DNA of 64,000 bases from the NCBI RefSeq assembly GCF_000758525.1, contig NZ_CP009241.1:186001-250000 (forward strand), written 5' to 3'. Shown in pieces: positions 26,878 to 34,675 of this stretch. The position numbers and the translations under genes were made by a program. The notes under the pieces are model-generated. The model saw only the letters and a list, made by a program, of their open reading frames with translations. It made no database searches and was not told the DNA's origin. Position 1 is the first letter of the stretch; each line of letters starts with the position of its first letter. This DNA is from Paenibacillus sp. FSL H7-0357. GTDB lineage: Bacteria; Bacillota; Bacilli; Paenibacillales; Paenibacillaceae.

Positions 26878-27165
26878 GCCTCTGCCATCGCCGCCTGCGG
26901 CCTGCTGGAGATAGCCGGACAGATGGATGCGGGCGATCCGGAGCGCCAGTTTTTCCTGGACGCTGCGGAGGCATCAGTGAAGTCACTGGCAGAGCATTAC
27001 TCCACGCAGGGTGCCGAGGAAGCGGAAGGTCTGCTGAAGCATGGTTCGTACTCCGTTAGAGGTGGCGAGTCCCCGGATGACTACACCATCTGGGGCGATT
27101 ATTACTATCTTGAAGCATTGATGCGGCTGGAGCGGGGCATTCCGGGATACTGGTACGAGCGGTAG
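26878..27165 (+). pseudogene. C-terminal fragment of a GH88/GH105-type glycoside hydrolase
   Basis: The last ~95 codons of an unsaturated-glucuronyl/rhamnogalacturonyl hydrolase-like protein: ASAIAACGLLEIAGQMD, LKHGSYSVRGGESPDD and the C-terminal GDYYYLEALMRLERGIPGYW. Everything upstream is missing and the frame starts just after a terminator, so the gene was cut off by a rearrangement. No start codon with a ribosome binding site is seen. Confidence 0.65.
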
Positions 27166-27203
27166 CCCGGAAGCAAGCTTGTTCTTTCAAGCTGGAGAAG
27201 CAT

Positions 27204-27238
27204 AAGCAAGAGCACCTGGATGGGTGCTCTTTGTGCTT
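27204..27238 (+). terminator. Hairpin after GH88 remnant
   Basis: AGAGCACC/GGTGCTCT, extendable with AAGCA and TGTGCTT; about 40 bp after the GH88 stop. Confidence 0.6.
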
Positions 27239-27309
27239 CTAGAGCAGATGGCCTGCTGAAGCGGATTAAAATAGGCGAATGATCAGGGGACGCAGGTTCC
27301 AGCCGCAAG

Positions 27310-27334
27310 AACACTCCTCCAGAGTGTTTTTTTA
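27310..27334 (+). terminator. Isolated terminator-like hairpin
   Basis: AACACTC/GAGTGTT with a 5-base loop and a T run. No intact gene lies directly upstream. Confidence 0.6.
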
Positions 27335-27796
27335 AAGATAAGAATTTATATGCTAGAGCGTGACTTCAAACTGGAAGAGCACTGGGGAAGCAGGGATTTA
27401 GTATTGAAAGTAGGGTCCCTAAAAGCCCGCAGCGGGCTCGTTTACTCGGGAAGGACTCAGGAGACGCTAAGGAGAGTAAAACCTCTGTTTATTCTCCTTT
27501 GCGGACCCAGGCGACCCTATCAGCTCTGCATTCTATTTAAAAACGGCCATCAGGGAGAAATAACTGCGCTGGAGTCCATTTTCCTACTGTAACAGGCTAA
27601 GAGCCCCAAATAAGTGCAACTCGGTCCGTTCGTGCTCAGAGCCAGGAATACACTTTCCGGATGCACACACACGCCTTCGTAAGAAGAAAGAAGTCTCTGA
27701 AACACCGAAACGTAAACCTCTACCGAAAAAACTACCTGGTGGCGAAACGCCTTTCTCCGCGTGTGATGAGAAAATGTGTACTGTAAATTGTCCTTA
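27335..27796. other. Unexplained non-coding stretch
   Basis: About 460 bp with no convincing gene. An 80-codon frame at 27350-27592 has no ribosome binding site and an unlikely composition. The stretch holds a short GC hairpin (AGCCCGCAGCGGGCT near 27424) and may be a decayed repeat. Confidence 0.35.
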
Positions 27797-28681
27797 TCAT
27801 TCTCGCTGAAACGGATCTCGTCCTTGTAAGGACGACGCAGCTGTTTCTACTTGGTGCAATTCACGCCGCTCCTTGCTCTTCAGTCGTGTAGTTTGCGCCT
27901 GTTTTGCTGTGAGCGCCGGTACCGCCGCAGTGCCCCCGTCCATTTCCGTAAGATGCTTCCAGTAACGTTTGGGCATCAGGGAGGAACGCAGCCGGTCGTT
28001 GCGGCGCTCCTGAATACCGATGGCAGTATAGAATTTCTTCCACAGGCGGCGATAGGCCTCCTCAGCCGCATCCGGCTCCGGGGGTATCCATTCTTGGAGT
28101 GGAATAATGGCTTCTTGCCCGGGCTGATGGATCAGCGCCATCCTATGGGTCTTGTCATAGATCATGAAGCTTTCGCCCTGAAACCGGTCGCAGAAATGCT
28201 CCTGAATGACAGGGAGCACGTAGTTGCGGGGTTCAATCACCGCTGCCATGACCGGACCGTAAACGGAAAACCGCACAAAACCGAGAAAGAGATGCCCTTC
28301 CCGCCGCAGATGCTGTACCGCCTTCTGCAAGGCGTTCACGGTATCATCGGCAAGCATGTCCATAACCTTGCGGCCATGCGTGAAGCCGAGATACAGAAAA
28401 TTCAGCAGCAGCAGTTCCTTGTCTGGCGTACATGTCCAGAATCCTAAACGGACAAGCTCTTCGGCCTCAGGACAGATGCGCAGAGGTATGGAGCGCAGTA
28501 CGCGGTCTGCTTTGACGTTGTCGGTCTCAATCCATTTGGATTCCAGCAGCAGGCCTTGCCCTTCACCCTCTGAATGTATGGTTAGCGGAGTTTCTTTCCA
28601 TTGGTAGCTCTCAAACACGCAGCATAGCAGGCCCTCAAAGCTGCCGTCATAGGTATAGGCCAGAGCGGCCGTCTTGAACAT
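27797..28681 (-). CDS. DUF4130/TIGR03915-type DNA-metabolism protein
   Basis: The 294-aa protein has N-terminal YTYDGSFEGLLCCVFESYQW, middle LLLNFLYLGFTHGRKVMDML, VRFSVYGPVMAAVIEPRNYV and C-terminal PEPDAAEEAYRRLWKKFYTAIGIQERRND. This is the pattern of the protein always paired with the UDG-linked radical SAM enzyme upstream. The exact reaction is not known; DNA repair or modification is the accepted guess. The start ATG overlaps the radical SAM stop by four bases, with AGGAGG before it. The last ~18 codons lie inside a repeated hairpin element (27801-27854), so its natural C-terminus may have been replaced. Confidence 0.85.
   Translation of the reverse strand: MFKTAALAYTYDGSFEGLLCCVFESYQWKETPLTIHSEGEGQGLLLESKWIETDNVKADRVLRSIPLRICPEAEELVRLGFWTCTPDKELLLLNFLYLGFTHGRKVMDMLADDTVNALQKAVQHLRREGHLFLGFVRFSVYGPVMAAVIEPRNYVLPVIQEHFCDRFQGESFMIYDKTHRMALIHQPGQEAIIPLQEWIPPEPDAAEEAYRRLWKKFYTAIGIQERRNDRLRSSLMPKRYWKHLTEMDGGTAAVPALTAKQAQTTRLKSKERRELHQVETAASSLQGRDPFQRE
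27801..27854 (-). repeat. 3'-end hairpin repeat, copy 1
   Basis: The core GAAACGGATCTCGTCCT...AGGACGACG...GTTTC, with flanks TCTCGC and ACTTG, recurs at 61077-61127. Both copies lie at the 3' end of a minus-strand gene; this one encodes the C-terminus of the gene it touches. Confidence 0.6.
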
Positions 28682-30000
28682 CAGGAGGATTCTCCTTTCC
28701 TCAGTCCTGCCGCTCCCGCTGCAGGCAAGGCTGCCAAATACGTGTCATCGAACAGGGAAAGCTGCTCGTACTGCGGCTGTAGAAACGGGGACAGCTCTTG
28801 GCCGGACATGAGTGAACGAAGCAGGGTATGCTCGCCGACTTTTAACCCCTCCAGCATTTTCCCCTTACAGGTAATGAAAAATTGAGCGCGCTTCAGCACG
28901 ACACCGAGCTTCTTAAGCGCGTAAAAATCCAATGTCCCCGCCCGCCGTGCTTTTACAATCCGCTGAGCACTCCTTACGCCGATGCCCGGTACACGCAACA
29001 GCGTTTCGTACGGCACACGGTTGATTTCAACCGGGAACTGCTCGCGGTGATTGATGGCCCAGCTGCATTTGGGATCAAGCAGCGGATTGAAATTGGGCGC
29101 CGCTTCATCCAGCAGCTCCTTGGCCTGAAAGCCATAGAAGCGCAGCAGCCAGTCAGCCTGATAGAGCCGGTGTTCCCGCAGGAGCGGCGGTTTGGTGTCC
29201 AGGGAAGGCAGCAGCGAATGCTCTACCACCGGGGTGTAGGCAGAGTAAAAGATACGCTTCAGCCCATACTTCCGGTACAACCCTTCCGTGAGGTTGAGAA
29301 TCTGGTAATCGGTATCCGGTGTTGCCCCTACGATCATTTGTGTACTCTGCCCGGCCGGTGCGAAGCGGGGAGCATGGTTGTATTTGACAATGTCCGAAGA
29401 ATTCTCGTTTATCTTCTCTTTAATAAGGGCCATCGGTTTCAGAATGGACTGTTTGCTCTTATCCGGAGCAAGCCGGCCCAGACTTTCCTTGGAGGGCAGC
29501 TCGATGTTGACGCTCATGCGGTCGGCGAGCAGGCCGAGTCTGGACAGTAATATATCATCTGCGCCGGGAATCGCCTTCACATGGATATAGCCCCCGAAGT
29601 GATGGACGTTCCGCAGCAGCTCTAGAGCGGCAATCAGCTGCTCGGTTGTATAATCGGGGTTACGCATAATGCCGGAGCTGAGAAACAGGCCTTCTATGTA
29701 ATTGCGGCGGTAGAACTGCATGGTGAGGTCTGCGATTTCCTCCGGTGTAAATGCAGCCCGGCGCGTCTGATTCGATTTGCGGTTGACACAATAGGCGCAA
29801 TCATAAACACAGCTGTTCGTCATGAGCACCTTTAGCAGTGAAATGCAGCGGCCGTCGGCCGCAAAGCTGTGGCAGATACCCATACTGACGGCATTGCCCA
29901 TGCCTCCGGCCTGACTTTTGCGGTCCGACCCGCTTGAGGTACAGGCCACATCATATTTGGCCGAAGCCGTTAAAATTTCGAGTTTCTCCATGATATCCAC
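28681..30000 (-). CDS. Radical SAM protein of putative DNA modification/repair (rSAM_link_UDG type)
   Basis: About 439 aa. The 4Fe-4S/SAM site is Cys-x3-Cys-x2-Cys in NSCVYDCAYC near residue 65. Other marks are LFLSSGIMRNPDYT, HVKAIPGAD, NIELPSKESL, and a helix-hairpin-helix DNA-binding motif LLRVPGIGVRSAQRIVKAR near the C-terminus. It forms an operon with the DUF4130 protein (ATGA overlap). Start: the GTG at 30000 has GAGGGGG 8 bases before it; the ATG at 29991 is the alternative and lies too far from that site. The promoter contains a LexA box, so induction by DNA damage is expected. This supports a repair role; the substrate is unknown. Confidence 0.88.
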   Translation of the reverse strand: MDIMEKLEILTASAKYDVACTSSGSDRKSQAGGMGNAVSMGICHSFAADGRCISLLKVLMTNSCVYDCAYCVNRKSNQTRRAAFTPEEIADLTMQFYRRNYIEGLFLSSGIMRNPDYTTEQLIAALELLRNVHHFGGYIHVKAIPGADDILLSRLGLLADRMSVNIELPSKESLGRLAPDKSKQSILKPMALIKEKINENSSDIVKYNHAPRFAPAGQSTQMIVGATPDTDYQILNLTEGLYRKYGLKRIFYSAYTPVVEHSLLPSLDTKPPLLREHRLYQADWLLRFYGFQAKELLDEAAPNFNPLLDPKCSWAINHREQFPVEINRVPYETLLRVPGIGVRSAQRIVKARRAGTLDFYALKKLGVVLKRAQFFITCKGKMLEGLKVGEHTLLRSLMSGQELSPFLQPQYEQLSLFDDTYLAALPAAGAAGLRKGESS

Positions 30001-30025
30001 GGTCAAATCCCCCTCACTTGGGAAA

Positions 30026-30054
30026 AGTATAACCCGAACAAATGTTCTTGTCAA
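30026..30054 (-). promoter_or_regulatory. SOS-controlled promoter with LexA box
   Basis: On the minus strand, TTGACA (30049-30054), exactly 17 bp, then TATACT (30026-30031). The spacer is filled by AGAACATTTGTTCG (30035-30048), a match to the Gram-positive LexA operator CGAAC-N4-GTTCG with one end base changed. LexA bound here would sit between the -35 and -10 boxes. Confidence 0.88.
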
Positions 30055-30222
30055 AATCAAACAAATACATAAAAATACACACATAAGGGTGTCCCTTCGT
30101 GTCAGTGCATATGCGCCGCAGCGCGCCGTGCAACAAAGCCGCAGGATTTTGCAAGAAAACGCAATACTATAGTTTTAGCAAGGTTTTGCTTATAAGATTA
30201 GTTGTGAAAGGAGGATGCAGCA

Positions 30223-30672
30223 TTGAACGTTATATTTGAAGCCGATTCAGCATTAGACCGGGGTGTCGCCAAAGTAAGTACCCATCCTGCGGAAAAGGAA
30301 CATTGGGGGAATATTAAAGAGGCTATTCATACCGCAGAGAAAAAGCTTGTAGTGATCAACGCGAAAAATGACCGCCATGTTCAAATCGGGTGGAGTACGG
30401 TTGCTGTAATTGAAGCGGAAGACCGTATGTGCAGCGTACGTGTAATTACCGGAGAAAGGTATTTGCTCAATAAACGGTTGAAGGTTGTCGACGAAAGTCT
30501 GGATTCAGCCCTTTTTATGAAAATCAATAATCAAACCATCATCAATACGGGCTATATTAAAGAGTTTTCATCCACTGGCAACGCAAGGATTCAAGTGGTG
30601 CTCACGGATCATTCCAGTTACTTTGTCAGCCGCTATTACATTAAACAATTCAGGGGGAGATATCATGATTAG
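30223..30672 (+). CDS. LytTR-type DNA-binding regulator
   Basis: The 149-aa protein has a C-terminal LytTR domain: VAVIEAEDRMCSVRV, GERYLLNKRLKVVDESL, then FMKINNQTIINTGYIKEF and a final strand ending YFVSRYYIKQFR. The N-terminal 55 residues take the place of a receiver and look like the family found beside DUF3021 membrane proteins. The TTG at 30223 follows AAAGGAGG. It overlaps the next gene, which it probably regulates together with itself. Confidence 0.85.
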   Translation: MNVIFEADSALDRGVAKVSTHPAEKEHWGNIKEAIHTAEKKLVVINAKNDRHVQIGWSTVAVIEAEDRMCSVRVITGERYLLNKRLKVVDESLDSALFMKINNQTIINTGYIKEFSSTGNARIQVVLTDHSSYFVSRYYIKQFRGRYHD

Positions 30673-31075
30673 CCAGTTCAAGCATTCTTTTTTTCAAGTA
30701 TTTACGGTGACATCCTTATGGGTAACGTTACTGTTAACGGTGTTTTATAGGGAACAACCGATCAGTATGGTATACCTGTGGCATGTTGCGGGGATTGCTG
30801 CAATATCGGCCGTATTATTTGGAATTATGTACGATGCCCTATGGAATCATTTCACCTTAAAGCCGTTCTGGAATATTCTGATTTCCTCCATTATTACAAT
30901 AGCCGGCGGAATGCTGATTGTCTGGTTATTTTCACAAGATATGTTTCACGTTATTCTGCCCTGGTGGCCCGGAATGCTGTTATTGTCGGTTGTAATGCAC
31001 ACCATCGCTTTTTATTTCTACGCTAGAATAGACAGCCGAAAAAGAGTGGAAGAGCTGAACAAGATACTGAAGTAG
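30665..31075 (+). CDS. DUF3021-family membrane protein
   Basis: The 136-aa protein has four TM helices (ending near VTLLLTVFY, FGIMYDAL, TIAGGMLIVWLF and LLLSVVMHTIAFYFYA). This is the usual membrane partner of stand-alone LytTR regulators; it may hold the regulator at the membrane. The ATG at 30665 lies 8 bases inside the LytTR gene and follows GGGGGAG. No terminator is obvious after it. Confidence 0.82.
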   Translation: MISQFKHSFFQVFTVTSLWVTLLLTVFYREQPISMVYLWHVAGIAAISAVLFGIMYDALWNHFTLKPFWNILISSIITIAGGMLIVWLFSQDMFHVILPWWPGMLLLSVVMHTIAFYFYARIDSRKRVEELNKILK

Positions 31076-31262
31076 GCTGCAGCGGGGCGGGGGGCTGAAA
31101 GTGTTATTCCCAAGCAATCAGTTACTCCTGGCTCTGCAATCTGGCCAAAATGTATGCGCATTCCTACTTATGCTATAATAGCATCTAATAGTAGATTAGA
31201 TTGATGGTTTAGGCTGCGTGGGTTTGCCGATTTGTGAAAATTAGGTCAGGGGTGTTGCAGGG

Positions 31263-31454
31263 ATGAGAGGATATAACATTTGGCGTCCGTTGATGCTGAT
31301 ATTGGTTGCGCTGCTTACGAGAAGTGTGGTTACGAACCTGTGCCTTCTGTTTGGCATGGGCAATGATTCAGCGACCAGCGTCGGCATGATCGGCGCGATT
31401 ATAGCTGCGTTTGTGATGTATAACCGGATGACGAAACAACGGCGTAAAAAATAA
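31263..31454 (+). CDS. Small hydrophobic protein of unknown function
   Basis: The 63-aa protein has two likely TM helices (RPLMLILVALLTRSVVTNLC and VGMIGAIIAAFVMY) and a basic tail (NRMTKQRRKK). Not recognised as a family. GCAGGG directly before ATG is a weak site. TATAAT at 31175-31180 may be its -10 box. A long palindrome follows at 31491. Confidence 0.55.
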   Translation: MRGYNIWRPLMLILVALLTRSVVTNLCLLFGMGNDSATSVGMIGAIIAAFVMYNRMTKQRRKK

Positions 31455-31490
31455 AAATCAGGCCGCCGGGGACCGCGTCCCTTCGTGCTT

Positions 31491-31527
31491 TTCCTAAACA
31501 CCCGCTCCTGGAGCGGGTGTTTAGGAA
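31491..31527. terminator. Perfect 18-bp palindromic hairpin
   Basis: TTCCTAAACACCCGCTCC pairs perfectly with 31510-31527 around one central base. There is no T run on either side, so besides ending the small membrane gene it may be a protein-binding or repeat element. Confidence 0.55.
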
Positions 31528-31578
31528 TGTCTGGGTGGATGAACAAGCCGAATATTCACAATATTAACAGATGAAACT

Positions 31579-31608
31579 TTGCTTTTATAGAAGCTGAGCT
31601 TGTATATT
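31579..31608 (+). promoter_or_regulatory. Probable promoter of the GH3 gene
   Basis: TTGCTT, an 18-bp spacer and TATATT, about 50 bp before the start codon. Confidence 0.45.
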
Positions 31609-31659
31609 AATATTAAGTTGTTGAAATAAGTATAGAGATGATAATAGGGAGAGAATACA

Positions 31660-34446
31660 TTGAGCACACAAAGTTTTGGAGTTCCATTAGAAGGGTTTGC
31701 TGAATTCAGCAGAGTCGTCGCCGCAGAAGGTGCAGTGCTGTTAAAGAATGAAGGACAAGTTCTTCCGCTTCAGGCAAGTGACAACGTTGCCATTTTCGGC
31801 AGAACCCAGGTGAATTATTATCGCAGCGGAACCGGTTCGGGCGGCAGTGTCCATGTTTCGCATACAACCAATCTGCTGGATGGTCTTCGGAGTAAACAGA
31901 ACATTTCCATTAACCAGCCATTGGCAGCTGTATATGAAACGTGGATCGAGAGCAACCCGTTTGATAATGGCGGCGGGGGCTGGGCTGCAGAGCCGTGGCA
32001 CCAGAAGGAGATGCCTTTAACCGATGAACTGGTGTCAGAGGCAAGAGCCAAATCCAATAAAGCAATCGTAGTGATCGGACGTACGGCCGGAGAAGACCAG
32101 GATAATGCCGACGAACCGGGAAGCTACCAGTTAAATGATGAAGAAAAAGCGATGTTGAAGCAGGTGACGGCCTATTTTGAGCAAACCGTCGTTGTGCTGA
32201 ATGTCTCCAATATTATCGATATGAGCTGGTTGAACGATGAAGGTTATGCGCACCCCATCCCTTGTGTGATTTATGCTTGGCAGGGCGGTATGGAGGGCGG
32301 CAATGCGATTGCCGACGTGCTGGCCGGAGAAGTGACACCAAGCGGTAAATTAACCGATACGATTGCTTATTCCATCGAGGATTATCCCTCGACCCGTAAT
32401 TACGGCAATGAACTCAAGAACTTCTATCAGGAAGATATTTATGTGGGCTATCGTTATTTTGAGACGTTTTGCCCGGAGCGGGTTCAATTTGAATTTGGAT
32501 ACGGTCTATCGTATACCCGGTTTGAAGTGAAGCCGGAAGAAGCCAAAGTGATCACCAAAGATGGAGAAGCCTACATTGCTATTGAAGTAAACGTATCTAA
32601 TACGGGAACTGCCTTTGCGGGAAAAGAGGTCGTTCAGGTCTATTATGAAGCGCCGCAAGGCAAGCTGGGCCAGCCGGCCAAAGCTTTGACTGCCTTCGTG
32701 AAGACCCAACTTCTCCAGCCGGGTGAATCGCAGCGTCTGACTGTAAGCTTCCCTGTTCATTCGATGGCCTCTTACGATGACGCCGGAGTGACCGGTCATG
32801 CTTCTGCTTATGTGCTGGAAGCCGGGACATACCGCCTTTACGTGGGAACCAGTGTTAAAGCGCTGGCTGAGGTTGGCGTGGAAGGACAGAGCGGTTACAG
32901 CGTGGAAGCTCTTCAGGTTGTGGAGCAGCTGCAAGAGGCGCTGGCGCCGACGGAGAGCTTTACAAGAATACACCCGGGAGCCCGCAAAGCAGATGGCTCT
33001 TATGAACTAACCTATGTAGAGGTGCCGAAACAAAAGGTTTCTATGGCCGATCGCATTCAGAGCAATCTCCCTGAAACCTTAGCGCAAACCGGCAATCAAG
33101 GATATAAATTAAGAGATGTCCATGAAGGCAAAGTCAGCATGGAGGCTTTCATCGCCCAGCTTAGCGACCAGGATCTGGCGGCGATTGTCAGAGGCGAAGG
33201 CATGAGCAGTCCGCTCGTTACACCGGGTACGGCTTCGGCTTTCGGTGGGGTAAGTGATCAGCTGTTCAGTTATGGAATTCCGGTTGGCTGTACCGCAGAC
33301 GGCCCGTCGGGCATTCGCATGGACAGCGGGCAGAAGGCGACACAGGTTGCCATTGGAACCTTGCTGGCTGCAACCTGGAATGCTGAATTGGTGGAAGAGC
33401 TATATGTCATGGAAGGCCGGGAGCTGTTAAGCAACAGTGTAGATGCGTTGCTGGGACCGGGTCTGAATATCCGCCGCAGTCCATTGAACGGGCGCAATTT
33501 TGAGTATTTTTCAGAAGATCCGCTGATTTCAGGGATTTTTGCTGCAGCCTGCACCCGCGGGATTATGAAGGGCGGCTCCAACGCCACACTGAAGCATTTC
33601 GCCTGCAACAATCAGGAGAAGTACCGCAGTAAGGTGGATGCGATTGTGTCCGAACGGGCGCTCCGCGAGATTTATCTGAAAGGTTTTGAAATCGCGGTAA
33701 AACAGGGTGGAGCCAATTCGATTATGACCTCCTATAATCCGGTGAACGGGCATTGGGCGGCATCCAACTATGATTTGAATACTACGGTTCTTCGCGGAGA
33801 ATGGGGCTTCAAGGGCATCGTGATGACTGACTGGTGGGCGATCATGAACGATGTCGTGGATGGAGGTCCTGCTGACCGGAGGAACACAAACTGGATGGTC
33901 CGTGCACAAAATGACTTGTATATGGTTGTCAGCAACTATGGTGCGGAAACCAATGTCTGGGGAGACAACACGATTGAATCCCTGGACAATGGCACCCTGA
34001 CCCGTGGAGAGCTGCAGCGCAGCGCTATCAATATTTGTGAGTTCCTGATGCAGGCACCTGTATTCTCCAGAGAACAAGTGATTGCAGAAACGGTTGATGC
34101 CTTCAAGGCGAATCCGGCTCTTGCCGCTGGGCAAGCACAAACCGTAGCTGACAATGCAGTGGTCCAAACAGCTGCAGCCGGATCGACCTTCATAAAAGTT
34201 GATCAAGCGGGTGTATACCGGATCTTTGCAAGCGTCATGTCTCCGGATACAGAGCTGGCTCAGAGTGCAGCCAATATGACTCTAAACGATCAAGTGGTGA
34301 CGACTATTCAAACCAATGGTACGGACGGCAGATGGATCACGCTGAAGCTCGTGAAGATTGAGCTGGAAGCAGGCCTCTATGAAATGAAGTTTGATTTCGT
34401 CAAACCAGGCATGCAGATTAACGCGATTGAATTCAAACAAGTGTAA
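31660..34446 (+). CDS. GH3 beta-glucosidase with swapped domain order
   Basis: 928 aa, no signal peptide. The C-terminal GH3 alpha/beta sandwich comes first (residues 10-290, FSRVVAAEGAVLLKNEGQVL), then a fibronectin-III-like domain (about 290-410, FGYGLSYTRFEV, VQVYYEAP). The TIM-barrel domain comes last (about 500-770): GCTADGPSGIRMD, GPGLNIRRSPLNGRNFEYFS, KHFACNN and the nucleophile Asp-724 in GIVMTDWWA. A final beta domain may bind sugar. The same inverted order is known from a few rumen-bacterial beta-glucosidases. Start: TTG 31660 after AGGGAG. It should act on short beta-glucosides inside the cell and could work with the GH94 phosphorylase or the GH4 operon. Confidence 0.88.
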   Translation: MSTQSFGVPLEGFAEFSRVVAAEGAVLLKNEGQVLPLQASDNVAIFGRTQVNYYRSGTGSGGSVHVSHTTNLLDGLRSKQNISINQPLAAVYETWIESNPFDNGGGGWAAEPWHQKEMPLTDELVSEARAKSNKAIVVIGRTAGEDQDNADEPGSYQLNDEEKAMLKQVTAYFEQTVVVLNVSNIIDMSWLNDEGYAHPIPCVIYAWQGGMEGGNAIADVLAGEVTPSGKLTDTIAYSIEDYPSTRNYGNELKNFYQEDIYVGYRYFETFCPERVQFEFGYGLSYTRFEVKPEEAKVITKDGEAYIAIEVNVSNTGTAFAGKEVVQVYYEAPQGKLGQPAKALTAFVKTQLLQPGESQRLTVSFPVHSMASYDDAGVTGHASAYVLEAGTYRLYVGTSVKALAEVGVEGQSGYSVEALQVVEQLQEALAPTESFTRIHPGARKADGSYELTYVEVPKQKVSMADRIQSNLPETLAQTGNQGYKLRDVHEGKVSMEAFIAQLSDQDLAAIVRGEGMSSPLVTPGTASAFGGVSDQLFSYGIPVGCTADGPSGIRMDSGQKATQVAIGTLLAATWNAELVEELYVMEGRELLSNSVDALLGPGLNIRRSPLNGRNFEYFSEDPLISGIFAAACTRGIMKGGSNATLKHFACNNQEKYRSKVDAIVSERALREIYLKGFEIAVKQGGANSIMTSYNPVNGHWAASNYDLNTTVLRGEWGFKGIVMTDWWAIMNDVVDGGPADRRNTNWMVRAQNDLYMVVSNYGAETNVWGDNTIESLDNGTLTRGELQRSAINICEFLMQAPVFSREQVIAETVDAFKANPALAAGQAQTVADNAVVQTAAAGSTFIKVDQAGVYRIFASVMSPDTELAQSAANMTLNDQVVTTIQTNGTDGRWITLKLVKIELEAGLYEMKFDFVKPGMQINAIEFKQV

Positions 34447-34586
34447 TGAAAACGGCCTTGGAGTTTGGCGACACCTGGAAACGGATCGATTATGCTACAT
34501 CTGTCGGTGACTGGATCGCCTATTCCATTGACAAAGATATCTACGTTGTGAAGAAGGATAGCACCGGGCTCAAGAAGCTAAACTAG
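34446..34586 (+). pseudogene. Short C-terminal gene remnant
   Basis: The 46-codon frame overlaps the GH3 stop (TAATG). It reads TSVGDWIAYSIDKDIYVVKK and DSTGLKKLN, like the end of a beta-propeller type DUF5050 protein. It has no ribosome binding site of its own and is probably a leftover. Confidence 0.35.
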
Positions 34587-34621
34587 AAGCACCTCTGAAA
34601 TAAGGATGGAAAAAGGTAATA

Positions 34622-34647
34622 AAAAGACACCTCCAGGGGTGTCTTTT
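34622..34647 (+). terminator. Terminator after GH3 gene
   Basis: AAAAGACACC/GGTGTCTTTT hairpin; a member of the GACACC/GGTGTC family. It can also end the convergent FtsX gene on the minus strand. Confidence 0.8.
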
Positions 34648-34675
34648 GTTCTTTAAGGTAGTATATATTGTGCGA

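Noticed and set aside
27350-27592. 80-codon forward open frame
   Set aside because: No ribosome binding site, unlikely composition, no recognisable motif; the area also holds GC hairpins. Treated as non-coding.
28882-29550. 222-codon open frame opposite the radical SAM gene
   Set aside because: Antisense to a strongly conserved gene with clear motifs; an effect of codon bias on the other strand.
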